From DATFMP01 sp035266845 (GTDB taxonomy: Bacteria; SAR324; JACQKK01), in contig DATFMP010000022.1 in the NCBI GenBank assembly GCA_035266845.1, positions 89,493-153,492 on the forward strand: a stretch of DNA of 64,000 nt, read 5' to 3'. The notes under the pieces are model-generated. The model was given only the letters and a program-made list of their open reading frames with translations, was not told where the DNA came from and searched no databases. This document shows, one piece after another, positions 56,596-64,000 of this stretch (its first letter is position 1; every line of letters begins with the position of its first letter). The translations under genes were made by a program, and so were the position numbers.

Positions 56596-57246
56596 CTATC
56601 TGGTTACATCGGCGAAAACGAGATTCTGCTGAACCCAGCGCTTGATTTCCCCCAGGTCCTCCACGTTCTTTTCCGAAGCGAAGAACTTGATGCGCTGGCC
56701 GTAGATGGCGTTCTGCGTGAAGGCATCCAGCACGGAGCCGGAGACGGCGCAGGCGTGGCGTTCACCGGGCAGGGTGAACGAGACATTGACGACGGTCTTG
56801 AGCGGAATCCCGCGCTTGGTGAACACGCGGCATCCGCCGCCGCTGATGTCCAGCATGTTCCCGTGCAGGAGTGCCGTGTGGGCATCATCGCCATTCCCCT
56901 CCGTGAAGCGGATATCCGCCGGCACGAACACGTCCAGGCGGTCCGCCTTGCGCAGGCTGATGGCCTCGATGGCTTGCGGCACCTCCACGAACAGCAGGCG
57001 CACCGGGTGCTCCACCACCTCGCTCACGGTGGTCTCAAAGCCCAGCGCCTTGCCGCTCTGCAGAGTGCGCACCACGATGCGCTCGCCCTTGACCAGCACG
57101 GCCTCCTCGGCGCCGGCGATCACCAGCAGCTCCGGCGAAACCTGCCCCAGGAGCTGGCCGCGGAAGCGCTCCTGGCTGTCCCGCCCGCGCTGAATGGCCA
57201 CGGGCAACTGCGGGCGCAGATCGGCAAGTCCAGCGGGTTGGGCCAT
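56596..57246 (-). CDS. PilZ domain c-di-GMP-binding protein (YcgR-like)
   Basis: 216 residues. An N-terminal YcgR-type beta domain (about 1-100, LGQVSPELLVIAGAEEAVLV) precedes the PilZ domain, which has both c-di-GMP motifs: RKADRLDV (RxxxR) and LDISGGGCRV (DxSxxG). YcgR slows flagellar motors; other PilZ proteins control adhesion or pili. No motility genes nearby. Start at ATG 57246 (MAQPAGLAD). Confidence 0.88.
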   Translation of the reverse strand: MAQPAGLADLRPQLPVAIQRGRDSQERFRGQLLGQVSPELLVIAGAEEAVLVKGERIVVRTLQSGKALGFETTVSEVVEHPVRLLFVEVPQAIEAISLRKADRLDVFVPADIRFTEGNGDDAHTALLHGNMLDISGGGCRVFTKRGIPLKTVVNVSFTLPGERHACAVSGSVLDAFTQNAIYGQRIKFFASEKNVEDLGEIKRWVQQNLVFADVTR

Positions 57247-57527
57247 GGCGACACACCCTGCCAACGGTGGCGTGAAAAGCGGAGCCGCACCTTGACGCGG
57301 GCGCACGTGCGCAGGGCCGCCCCGGCGATACCTCCCCTGCCCAGCCTCTACCACAATCGCCCGCACAAGGCACGGGCGTTGGCGCACTGGAGCGCGCCGT
57401 CTCCCGGCGCCCGCGCTTGCGGCGGCGGGCCGGGGCGCGGTACAACCGTGCATCGCGTCGGGCTCATCGCACCGCTCCGCCCAGCGGCGGGCCGGACCTC
57501 TCCGCACGTGCACACGGGACCGCCACC

Positions 57528-58838
57528 ATGAACAATCCCACGCACTTCCAGCTCACCGAGGCCCAGGCCGGCGTGGGCCCCCAGGACGTACCGTCGTTCT
57601 TCCGAGTGCGGCAGAAGTTCGAGCGGCCGCGCGAGCAGGACGTGCCCGCCGCCGTGCGGCGCGAGGTCGCACCGTTCCTGGGTCGCGTGCAGGCGGGGCA
57701 GCGCATCGCGATTACCGGCAGCAGCCGGGGCATCGCCAACCTGCCGCGCGTGCTGGCCGAGTGCGCGAAGGCGCTGAAGGAAGCGGGCGCGGAGCCGTTC
57801 ATCGTGCCGGGTATGGGTAGCCACGGCGGGGCCACGGCCGATGGGCAGATCGGCGTGCTGGCCGCGGCCGGCATCACCGAGGCCAGCATGGGCGTGCCCA
57901 TCCGCTCCAGCATGGAGGTGATCCAGGTGGGCACCACCTCCACCGGATTCCCGGTGTTCCAGGATCGCAACGCGGCCGAGGCCGACGGCGTGCTGGTGGT
58001 GAACCGCGTCAAGCCCCACACGGGCTTCACGGAGACCGTGGAAAGCGGCCTGTGCAAGATGCTCGTGATCGGCCTGGGCAAGCAGGCCGGTGCCTCGCGC
58101 ATCCACCAGCAGGCGCTCAAGATCGAGATGGGGCGCATGGTGCTGGAGGCCTCGAAGATCATCCTGGAATCGGTGCGGCCGCGCTTCATCGGGGGGCTGG
58201 CCCTGGTCGAGAACGCGTTCCACGAGACGGCGCTGGTGCAGGGCATTGCCCTGGACACGCACGAGCACCTGGTGGCGGAGGAAAGCCGGCTGCTGGTGCG
58301 CGCCTACGAGCTGATGGCGCGCATACCCTTCGAGCACCTGGATGCGCTGATCGTGGACGAGATCGGCAAGAACATCAGCGGCTCGGGCATGGATACCAAC
58401 GTGATCGGCAAGAAGCCCGGGCTCGCGACGCCGCAGATCGGCGCCATCTACGTGCGCGGGCTCACCGAGGCCACCCACGGCAACGCCGTCGGCATCGGCC
58501 ATGCGGACGTCATGCCGCGTCGCCTGCTGGACGAGATCGACCTCAACGCCACGTACATGAACGTGTTCACGGCCAAGGCGCTGCGCGGCGGCAAGCTGCC
58601 CCTGCTGGCCGAACACGAGCTGCAAGCCATGCAGGTGCTGCTCAACTTCCGCCAGGACCCGGAGGTGGACTCCGTGCGCATGGCCTGGATCCGCAACACG
58701 TCGGAGCTGGACGAGCTGTGGGCGTCCCGTGCGCTGCTGGACGAAGTGCGGGCCCACCCGCGGCTGGAGATTCTCAGCGAGCCCCTGCCCGTCAGCTACG
58801 ACGCTGAGCGCAATCTCATCGCACCTCCGCTGGGCTGA
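57528..58838 (+). CDS. LarA-like DUF2088 family protein
   Basis: 436 residues. The N-terminal half is Rossmann-like with ITGSSRGIANLPRVL and FIVPGMGSHGGAT, matching the DUF2088/lactate-racemase N-terminal fold; the nickel-pincer lysine region of LarA is not obvious. A NGFTETVESGL-type (PHTGFTETVESGL) block and KNISGSGMDTNVIG follow. May be an isomerase or dehydratase of 2-hydroxy acids. Start at ATG 57528. Confidence 0.75.
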   Translation: MNNPTHFQLTEAQAGVGPQDVPSFFRVRQKFERPREQDVPAAVRREVAPFLGRVQAGQRIAITGSSRGIANLPRVLAECAKALKEAGAEPFIVPGMGSHGGATADGQIGVLAAAGITEASMGVPIRSSMEVIQVGTTSTGFPVFQDRNAAEADGVLVVNRVKPHTGFTETVESGLCKMLVIGLGKQAGASRIHQQALKIEMGRMVLEASKIILESVRPRFIGGLALVENAFHETALVQGIALDTHEHLVAEESRLLVRAYELMARIPFEHLDALIVDEIGKNISGSGMDTNVIGKKPGLATPQIGAIYVRGLTEATHGNAVGIGHADVMPRRLLDEIDLNATYMNVFTAKALRGGKLPLLAEHELQAMQVLLNFRQDPEVDSVRMAWIRNTSELDELWASRALLDEVRAHPRLEILSEPLPVSYDAERNLIAPPLG

Positions 58839-58901
58839 GCGCACTGTCATGCGGGCTTGCGCTCCGGTGAACCCCGGCGCCATGCTGGAGCGGGAGCGGG
58901 A

Positions 58902-59621
58902 ATGAGCCCATTCCCGAGTGAACGGCAGTATTTCCGCACGCAGTGGGCGTTCATGCGCGGTACCCTGAGGGTTCCCTGGCCGGTCGCGGCGCTGCTGGGT
59001 GCGCTGCTGCTGGCGGCGTGCTCCGCGCCGGCGCCGAGCAAGCGGTCGTTCATGCAGAGCGCGGAGGGTGTGCGGGCGTCGGCGAACGTGCCCGTGGGCC
59101 TCAACCCGCTGGGCTCGCTGGACACTTGTCGACCCGGGGCCATGCCCACGGAGCCGGCCAACCGCGTGCTCGTCTCGCGGCCCGAGGATTTCACCCGCGA
59201 GGCCTCGCAGATGATCTCCGCCCTGCGCGAAGCCCTGAGCGACCCCAAGTCCGGCGTACCTCCGGTCGAATTCTGGTTGGCGCCGGGCCGCATCGAGAGC
59301 ATCCGGCAGGCCCGGCAGCTGGGCCGCGACTGCGGTGCCGTGATCGTGCTGTGGGAGCCTGGGGAGACCAAGACGCTGGAACTGACCCTGCCCGAACCGG
59401 CCGAGGTGCCCCTGCGCGACCTGGTGCAGGAGCGGCTGTGCGAGTTCGGCGACCACACCGAACAGGTCAATATCCTGTATCTGACCATTGCCGGGCTGCT
59501 GAGCTTGCGGGAGAATGAGTACGACAAAGCCGTGCTCAATATGAACGCGGCCCGCACGATCGACACGCACTGCTTCCACCTGCCCGGGTCCGGGCCCGCG
59601 GCCCCGCCCGACCCCAAGTGA
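58902..59621 (+). CDS. lipoprotein, function unknown
   Basis: 239 residues from ATG 58902 (GGAG upstream) or 222 from ATG 58953. The latter gives a normal signal peptide (RGTLRVPWPVAALLGALLLAAC) with lipobox LAAC; with the former the n-region is long. The C-terminal part has a TPR-like REN-x-Y-x-KAVLNMNAARTID segment. The stop overlaps the next lipoprotein start by one base. Confidence 0.7.
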   Translation: MSPFPSERQYFRTQWAFMRGTLRVPWPVAALLGALLLAACSAPAPSKRSFMQSAEGVRASANVPVGLNPLGSLDTCRPGAMPTEPANRVLVSRPEDFTREASQMISALREALSDPKSGVPPVEFWLAPGRIESIRQARQLGRDCGAVIVLWEPGETKTLELTLPEPAEVPLRDLVQERLCEFGDHTEQVNILYLTIAGLLSLRENEYDKAVLNMNAARTIDTHCFHLPGSGPAAPPDPK

Positions 59622-60205
59622 TGCGCCCCGTATCCCCACTCCCCTCGTTACAGTCCAGCCGGCGGCTGACGTTTGCGCTGATGCTCGCCGCGCTGCTGGC
59701 GTTGTTCGCGGGCTGCACGCTGCAGCCCACGCCGTACCAGCCCCTGGGCGAGTCGGGCGGCTACGAGCAGACCCGGCTGGGGCCACAGCTCTACCGGGTC
59801 TCGTTCCGCGGCAACCGCGCCACGCCCGAGACGACCGTGCTGGACTTCCTCTACCTGCGCTGCGCGGAGTTGACGAAGCAGAATGGCTACGCGCACTTCG
59901 TGGTGGAGAAGGACTTCGGGCGTACCCAGCTCACGCTGCGGCCCGGCCCCCGCAGCTCGGTGGGCGTGGGGATGGGTTTCGGCACCGGCCGCTCGTTCTG
60001 GAGCCTGGGCTTCGGGGCGCCGTTGAGCGATCCGGACTACGAGGCCGTGGTCTCGTATCACCTGGGGGTGTTCGTCATCAAGATGCTGACGGACGAGGAG
60101 GCAAAGCCGCTGCAGAGCGACAGCCAGATACAGGTCTACGACGCGGCATTCATCCTCAAGAGCCTGGAGGCCAAGAAGGAAGCCAGCCTCCACCCGGGCT
60201 CGTGA
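59621..60205 (+). CDS. CC0125/CC1285-type lipoprotein
   Basis: 194 residues. Signal peptide with lipobox LFAGC (Cys about 31). The conserved block YRVSFRGNRATPETTVLDFLYLRCAEL is typical of this small family of proteobacterial-type lipoproteins of unknown function. ATG 59621 overlaps the preceding stop; GTG 59618 is an alternative. The next gene overlaps its stop by four bases. Confidence 0.75.
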   Translation: MRPVSPLPSLQSSRRLTFALMLAALLALFAGCTLQPTPYQPLGESGGYEQTRLGPQLYRVSFRGNRATPETTVLDFLYLRCAELTKQNGYAHFVVEKDFGRTQLTLRPGPRSSVGVGMGFGTGRSFWSLGFGAPLSDPDYEAVVSYHLGVFVIKMLTDEEAKPLQSDSQIQVYDAAFILKSLEAKKEASLHPGS

Positions 60206-61389
60206 CCGGCCGGGCCGCCATGGAAGAGACCAAGGAGCTGTTCCGCGCGCTGGAGTTGGCCCACTACGCGGAACGCTTCCGTGAAAGCACGTTCGTGATC
60301 GCGCTGCCGGCGGGGGTGTCCTTCGCCGAGCTGGTGATGGATCTCAAGGTGCTGGCGGGCTACCACATCCGCATGGTGCTGGTGACCGCGGACCCGCACT
60401 TCGAGCTGGAGCAGATCGTCTCCCAGGCCAACAAGCGCGGCGCGCGCTTCCAGTTGCTGCTGCTGACGGACCTGCTGTTCCGACCGGAGGAGGACGCGCT
60501 GCACCTGGACTTCCAGCGCGTGCAGACCCTGCTGGCGCAGGAGCAGATGCCCATCATCGCCTACCATGGCGCGGACGGTGCGCCGCAAAGCCAGGTGCAG
60601 GTCGCGCAAGGGGCGGATGCGGCCGGCGTGGACTTCACCTACGTGCTGGCCGGCCAGGTGGCAGTGCGCCTGGGGGCGAGCAAGCTGTTCCTGGTCACGC
60701 CGCTGGCCGCCCAGCTGCGCAGTTTGCTGCCGCGCACCTCGGTGCAGTCCAGCGAGCTGGAAGGGCTGCCCAGCCGGCTGGACGAGGCGGGCCTGCCCGG
60801 GGCGGAGCCGCTCTGCTCGTTCATTGCGGCCCAACTGACGCGGGGCATCCCGGACGTGGTGCTGCTGGAGGGGCGCAGCGCGCATCTGTTCCGCGAGGTG
60901 TTCACCTACGACGGCGCGGGCATCCTGTTCACCGCCACGCGCGCCGCACGCATCCGGCGGGCCGACATGCGCGACGTGACGGATATGACGCTGTTGCTGC
61001 GCCCGGAGGTGGAGTCCGGTGCGATCCTGGCTGTACCCGAGAGCCGCATCGAGGCGAACATCGACAACTACTGGGTCTACGAGATCGACGGCATGCTGGT
61101 GGGGCTGGCCGGGCTCAAGCGCTACAACGACCACGCGGAGCTGGCCCAGTTCGCCACCCTGCCCCGCTACCGGGGCCGGGGCCGTGCCCGCGAGCTGGCG
61201 CAGTTCCTGATCGAGCAGGCCCGGGCGCAGGGCTACCGCTACGTGTTCGCGCTCAGCATCGATCCGCGCATGTGGGAGTTCTTCCAGTACCTGGGCTTCC
61301 AGCCCATCGAGCGCGAATCGCTGCCGGAAGTCTGGCGCCAGGGCTATGACCTGAGCCGGCCCTCGCGGGCCCTGCTGATGGAGCTGTGA
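60202..61389 (+). CDS. N-acetylglutamate synthase-like protein
   Basis: 395 residues. The N-terminal two-thirds resembles an amino-acid-kinase fold but lacks the catalytic Gly-Gly and Lys features (STFVIALPAGVSF), so is probably regulatory. The C-terminal GNAT domain (about 260-395) is intact: LPRYRGRGRARELAQFL is the acetyl-CoA loop and LPEVWRQGYD matches ArgA/ArgB-fused NAGS. It may start arginine synthesis from glutamate. GTG 60202; ATG 60220 is an alternative. Confidence 0.8.
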   Translation: MTGRAAMEETKELFRALELAHYAERFRESTFVIALPAGVSFAELVMDLKVLAGYHIRMVLVTADPHFELEQIVSQANKRGARFQLLLLTDLLFRPEEDALHLDFQRVQTLLAQEQMPIIAYHGADGAPQSQVQVAQGADAAGVDFTYVLAGQVAVRLGASKLFLVTPLAAQLRSLLPRTSVQSSELEGLPSRLDEAGLPGAEPLCSFIAAQLTRGIPDVVLLEGRSAHLFREVFTYDGAGILFTATRAARIRRADMRDVTDMTLLLRPEVESGAILAVPESRIEANIDNYWVYEIDGMLVGLAGLKRYNDHAELAQFATLPRYRGRGRARELAQFLIEQARAQGYRYVFALSIDPRMWEFFQYLGFQPIERESLPEVWRQGYDLSRPSRALLMEL

Positions 61390-62411
61390 TGGCATACCCG
61401 GTCCTACGCTACGAGAACGCGCGCCTGTTCGTGCTGGACCAGACCCAGCTGCCCTGGAAGACGGTGATGCTGGAACTGGTGGACCTGGAGAGCGTGGAGC
61501 AGGCCATCCGCACGCTGCAGGTGCGCGGTGCGCCCCTCATCGGCATCACGGCCGCCTATGGCGTGTGCGTGGCCATGAACGGCATCGGCGACCGCGAGCG
61601 GGCCCGCCTCCGGGGTCACGAGGCCCTGCGGCGCCTAGCCGCCACGCGGCCCACCGCCGTGAATCTGTTCTGGGCGCTGGAGCGCATGCGGCCCATCGTC
61701 GAAGCGCTGCCTGCGCAGGGGTGGCGCAAGCGCCTGGAGGCCGAGGCCCGCGCCATCCACGCCGAGACCGAGGCCCAGGACGCGGCCATGGCGGAGTACG
61801 GCGTGGGGCTGCTCGCCGCGGGGGCCAAGGTGATCACCCACTGCAACACGGGGCCCCTGGCCACGGGCGGTCGCGGCACGGCGCTGGGGGTGCTCATCGC
61901 CGGACACGCCAAGCTGGGCCTGCACGTGTACGTGGACGAGACCCGACCGCGCTGGCAGGGGGCGCACCTCACGACCTGGGAGCTGGACGGGCACCACGTG
62001 CCGCACACGCTGATCTGCGACAACTCGGCGGCCATGTTGATGCGCAGCGAGCGCATCCACAGCGTGTGGGTGGGGGCGGACCGCATCGCCGCCAACGGCG
62101 ACACGGCCAACAAGATCGGCACCTTCGCCCTGGCCATCGCCGCGCGCCACCACGGCGTACCGTTCTATGTGGTCGCGCCCACCTCCACCGTGGACCTCGC
62201 GCTGGACGACGGCTCCACCATTCCCATCGAGCAGCGATCGCCGCACGAGGTGAGCGAGCCGGACGGCCACCCCATCGCCCCCGCCGGCACCGCGGCCTGG
62301 AACCCGGCGTTCGACGTCACCCCGGCCGACCTGATCACGGGCATCGTCACGGAGCGCGGCGTGCTGCGCGGCCCGCCCTACGACCTGCGCGCAGCGCTGG
62401 GTGCGGCATAA
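61389..62411 (+). CDS. mtnA: S-methyl-5-thioribose-1-phosphate isomerase
   Basis: 340 residues. Motifs VRGAPLIGITAAYG, ITHCNTGPLATGGRGTALGV and the catalytic Cys/Asp region GADRIAANGDTANKIGT. It converts methylthioribose 1-phosphate to the ribulose form in the methionine salvage pathway. ATG 61389 is one base from the preceding stop. Last in a tight run starting with the lipoprotein gene at 58.9 kb. Confidence 0.93.
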   Translation: MAYPVLRYENARLFVLDQTQLPWKTVMLELVDLESVEQAIRTLQVRGAPLIGITAAYGVCVAMNGIGDRERARLRGHEALRRLAATRPTAVNLFWALERMRPIVEALPAQGWRKRLEAEARAIHAETEAQDAAMAEYGVGLLAAGAKVITHCNTGPLATGGRGTALGVLIAGHAKLGLHVYVDETRPRWQGAHLTTWELDGHHVPHTLICDNSAAMLMRSERIHSVWVGADRIAANGDTANKIGTFALAIAARHHGVPFYVVAPTSTVDLALDDGSTIPIEQRSPHEVSEPDGHPIAPAGTAAWNPAFDVTPADLITGIVTERGVLRGPPYDLRAALGAA

Positions 62412-62612
62412 GGCCGGGCGCCCAGGATCGGCTTCGATTCGCAATCGCGTTGAAGGTGACGGAACACGAGAGCCGCTGCTGTGTGCATCGGCTTCGTTTC
62501 GCAATTTCCCGTGCAGACCCGCAGACGCCCGTCCGTTGGGCCTTCGCGGCCCCTACAGGATACCGCGGCAGGGCATACGGGCCCAGGGACAAGTGCGGAC
62601 AAATGAGGCTCC

Positions 62613-63395
62613 TCATCCCAGCGCCACGTCCAGCACCATCATCAGCACGAATCCGGCCAGCACGCCCTGGGTGGCCAGACCGGCCGCCGGCCCGCGGTGG
62701 GTCTCCGGGATGATCTCGCCGCTGATGACGTAGAGCATGGCTCCGGCCGCAAAGGCCAGGGCAACCGGCAGCACCGCCGCGGACAGCACTATCACCCCCG
62801 CCCCCAGGGCGGCGCCGATCGGCTCCACCAGCCCGGTCAGCAGCGCCAGCCAGAACGCCCGCAGGCGCGAATCGCCGGCGGCGTGCAGGGCCAGCGCCAC
62901 CGCCAGGCCCTCCGGCATGTTCTGCAGGGCGATGCCGATGGTGAGCGCCAGGCCGTTGTCCACCTGCCCCGTGCCGAAGCCGACACCCACGGAGAGGCCC
63001 TCGGGGAAGTTGTGCAGCGTGATGGCCAGCACGAACAGCCAGATCTGTTTGAGCCGCTCCGGGGCGATGCCCTCGCGGCCCTTCACGAAGTGCTCGTGGG
63101 GCAGCCAGCGGTTGGCCAGTCCGACCACAATGTCGCCCAGGAGCAGTCCCCCCGCCACCACCAGCGCCGCGCTCATCGGATGCTGTGCCCCTCCCGCGGC
63201 GGCCAGCGCGGGCACCAGCAGCGAGAAGAACGAGGCAGCCAGCATCACGCCCGCCCCGAAGCCCAGCATGGCCACCTGCGCGCGCTGGCTGACCCGGTGC
63301 AGCGCGAACACGGGCAACGCGCCCACGCCGGTCGCGAGCCCGGCGGAGAGACTGGCCAGCACGGACAGCCAGAAGATGGGGAGGCTCTGCAGCAT
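62613..63395 (-). CDS. ZIP family metal transporter
   Basis: 260 residues with eight membrane segments. Metal-coordinating motifs TLHNFPEGLSVGVG (TM4) and NMPEGLAVALAL (TM5) are intact. The family moves zinc, iron or manganese into the cytosol. Convergent with mtnA, 201 bases apart; a gcttcgttttcgcaat-like word recurs in that gap but no element is clear. Confidence 0.9.
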   Translation of the reverse strand: MLQSLPIFWLSVLASLSAGLATGVGALPVFALHRVSQRAQVAMLGFGAGVMLAASFFSLLVPALAAAGGAQHPMSAALVVAGGLLLGDIVVGLANRWLPHEHFVKGREGIAPERLKQIWLFVLAITLHNFPEGLSVGVGFGTGQVDNGLALTIGIALQNMPEGLAVALALHAAGDSRLRAFWLALLTGLVEPIGAALGAGVIVLSAAVLPVALAFAAGAMLYVISGEIIPETHRGPAAGLATQGVLAGFVLMMVLDVALG

Positions 63396-63479
63396 GGCGG
63401 CTAGCGATGCAAAGGGCTGAATTGCCTATGCTTTCAGCTTGAAGCCGCGCGCAGTGGCCGTCAATGCCGTGTGTGGACA

Positions 63480-63674
63480 GGCAAGGCTGCCATGGGGGCG
63501 TTGCCCCCGTACCTCCACCAGGGAGCGGGGCTCCCTGGACCCGGTTTGCGGGTTATTCCGCGCCGGCCTCGGCCAGCGTACGTATCGGGGGGCGTGGGGG
63601 CCCTCGGCCCCCACATTGAAGTTCGAGCGGCTTCCAGCAGGTCGGCTGTTTGGACACCCATTCCCAAACAGGAC
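63480..63674. repeat. hairpin-cassette repeat, copy at 63.5 kb
   Basis: About 195 bp alignable with 26845-27065: the gggggcgttgccccc hairpin, the ccaccagggagcggggctcc block, the tttgcggg linker, and the cgtatcgggg-type spacer. It is joined directly to the element starting CTAGTGTTG at 63675. Confidence 0.8.
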
Positions 63675-63886
63675 CTAGTGTTGTGTCCCGCAAGTAAGTT
63701 CAAGATCCGCCGGCATAGCTGGCACTGTCAGGGGCGCCGCCCCTGACCACCCCGCCAAGGGCCTAGGGCCCTTGGAACCCGTTTTCGCGGCAGTGGCTGG
63801 CTCGCCAGCCACTGCCGCCCGAACAGGGGGTTTGGGGGAACGTGTTCCCCCGAGTTCCTGCGGGTATTTTTGGAGCGCAACACTAG
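63675..63886. repeat. MITE-like hairpin element, copy B (CTAGTGTTG termini)
   Basis: 212 bp with perfect 9-bp inverted ends CTAGTGTTG (63675-63683) and CAACACTAG (63878-63886). Interior hairpins include a 12-bp stem with 4-base loop at 63789-63816 and an 8-bp stem at 63834-63851. It carries ccaaggg/cccttgg arms like copy A. The right end includes the stop codon of the incoming minus-strand gene. Confidence 0.85.
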
Positions 63887-64000
63887 CGCGGCACCAGCGG
63901 CTGCGGGTGGATGAATTCCCAGGGGGAGACCTCGGCGGCCGCCTCCACGCGCACCTCGATCAGGGCCGGTGCATCGGCCGCCAGGGCACGCTCCAGCACG
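63883..64000 (-). CDS. C-terminal end of a thiamine-diphosphate-type enzyme (cut by window edge)
   Basis: 39 codons on the minus strand end at TAG 63883-63885. The tail (LERALAADAPALIEVRVE, then SPWEFIHPQPL) resembles the end of acetolactate-synthase/benzoylformate-decarboxylase-type ThDP enzymes, where GPALIEVxID precedes the C-terminus. Too short for certainty. Its stop codon falls inside the inverted end of the adjacent repeat. Confidence 0.5.
   Translation of the reverse strand, partial: VLERALAADAPALIEVRVEAAAEVSPWEFIHPQPLVPR

Overview
This is 64 kb of high-GC chromosome, by eye roughly two-thirds G+C, from a Gram-negative bacterium. Evidence for that envelope and lineage type includes outer-membrane and lipoprotein genes, periplasmic heme proteins, glutathione reductase, a long-form GyrB with an insert in its C-terminal half, and an SSB ending in the acidic DDIPF tail. 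The mix suggests a proteobacterium or an uncultured neighbouring lineage. I cannot assign it further from sequence alone. The window carries the conserved replication cluster dnaA-dnaN-recF-gyrB at 55.6 to 49.3 kb on the minus strand, so the chromosomal origin is probably nearby.

Layout, left to right. 0-7.5 kb: the end of a FetAB-type ABC exporter, a DedA protein, an HtrA-like protease, an acyl-CoA ligase, an amidase and an unknown protein bracketed by palindromic repeats. 7.7-11.2 kb: a complete molybdate uptake operon modE-modA-modB-modC with a near-perfect ModE operator. 11.2-14.4 kb: small genes, including a TfoX-like ORF with an apparent frameshift and a Doc toxin paired with a DUF2188 protein. 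14.5-21.8 kb: glutathione reductase, an FkbM methyltransferase, two heme proteins around rlmB, a PPi-type phosphofructokinase and gpsA. 22-26.8 kb: a four-gene CUT1-type (sugar or polyol) ABC importer with a Tat-exported binding protein. 27-32.8 kb: a DUF151 nuclease, miaB, a homocysteine methyltransferase, a divergent solute-binding protein and an outer-membrane barrel. 32.8-36.6 kb: cmk, a GlmU-like enzyme and glmS. 36.9-41.8 kb: a LuxR-type regulator, an AEC transporter, tRNA-Gly(CCC), a ParA-type ATPase with an unknown partner, and a J-domain protein. 42-48.2 kb: prfB with its programmed frameshift, rimO sandwiched between two GxxExxY genes, then yebC-ruvC-ruvA-ssb and gatC. 49-56.5 kb: the replication cluster and a coiled-coil lipoprotein. 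56.6-64 kb: a PilZ protein, a LarA-like protein, a run of two lipoproteins, an N-acetylglutamate-synthase-like protein and mtnA, a ZIP transporter, and the end of a probable thiamine-diphosphate enzyme.

The most unusual structure is non-genic or semi-mobile. Two GxxExxY nuclease-fold genes each carry their own imperfect inverted repeats and abut both ends of rimO, and the downstream one appears to have removed the original rimO stop. A second family consists of about 210-bp hairpin-rich elements with CTAGT... inverted ends. It occurs at 30.2 kb and 63.7 kb, and in both places the right end supplies or touches the stop codon of the converging gene. A third family is an about 80-bp palindrome starting GTCATTC, with two full copies and one half copy. 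Other points worth checking are the Doc/DUF2188 pair, the ParA/unknown pair directly behind a tRNA gene, a DnaA with Ser in place of the usual Asp in its DNA-recognition motif, and a GlmU-like enzyme lacking the glycines of its nucleotide-binding signature.
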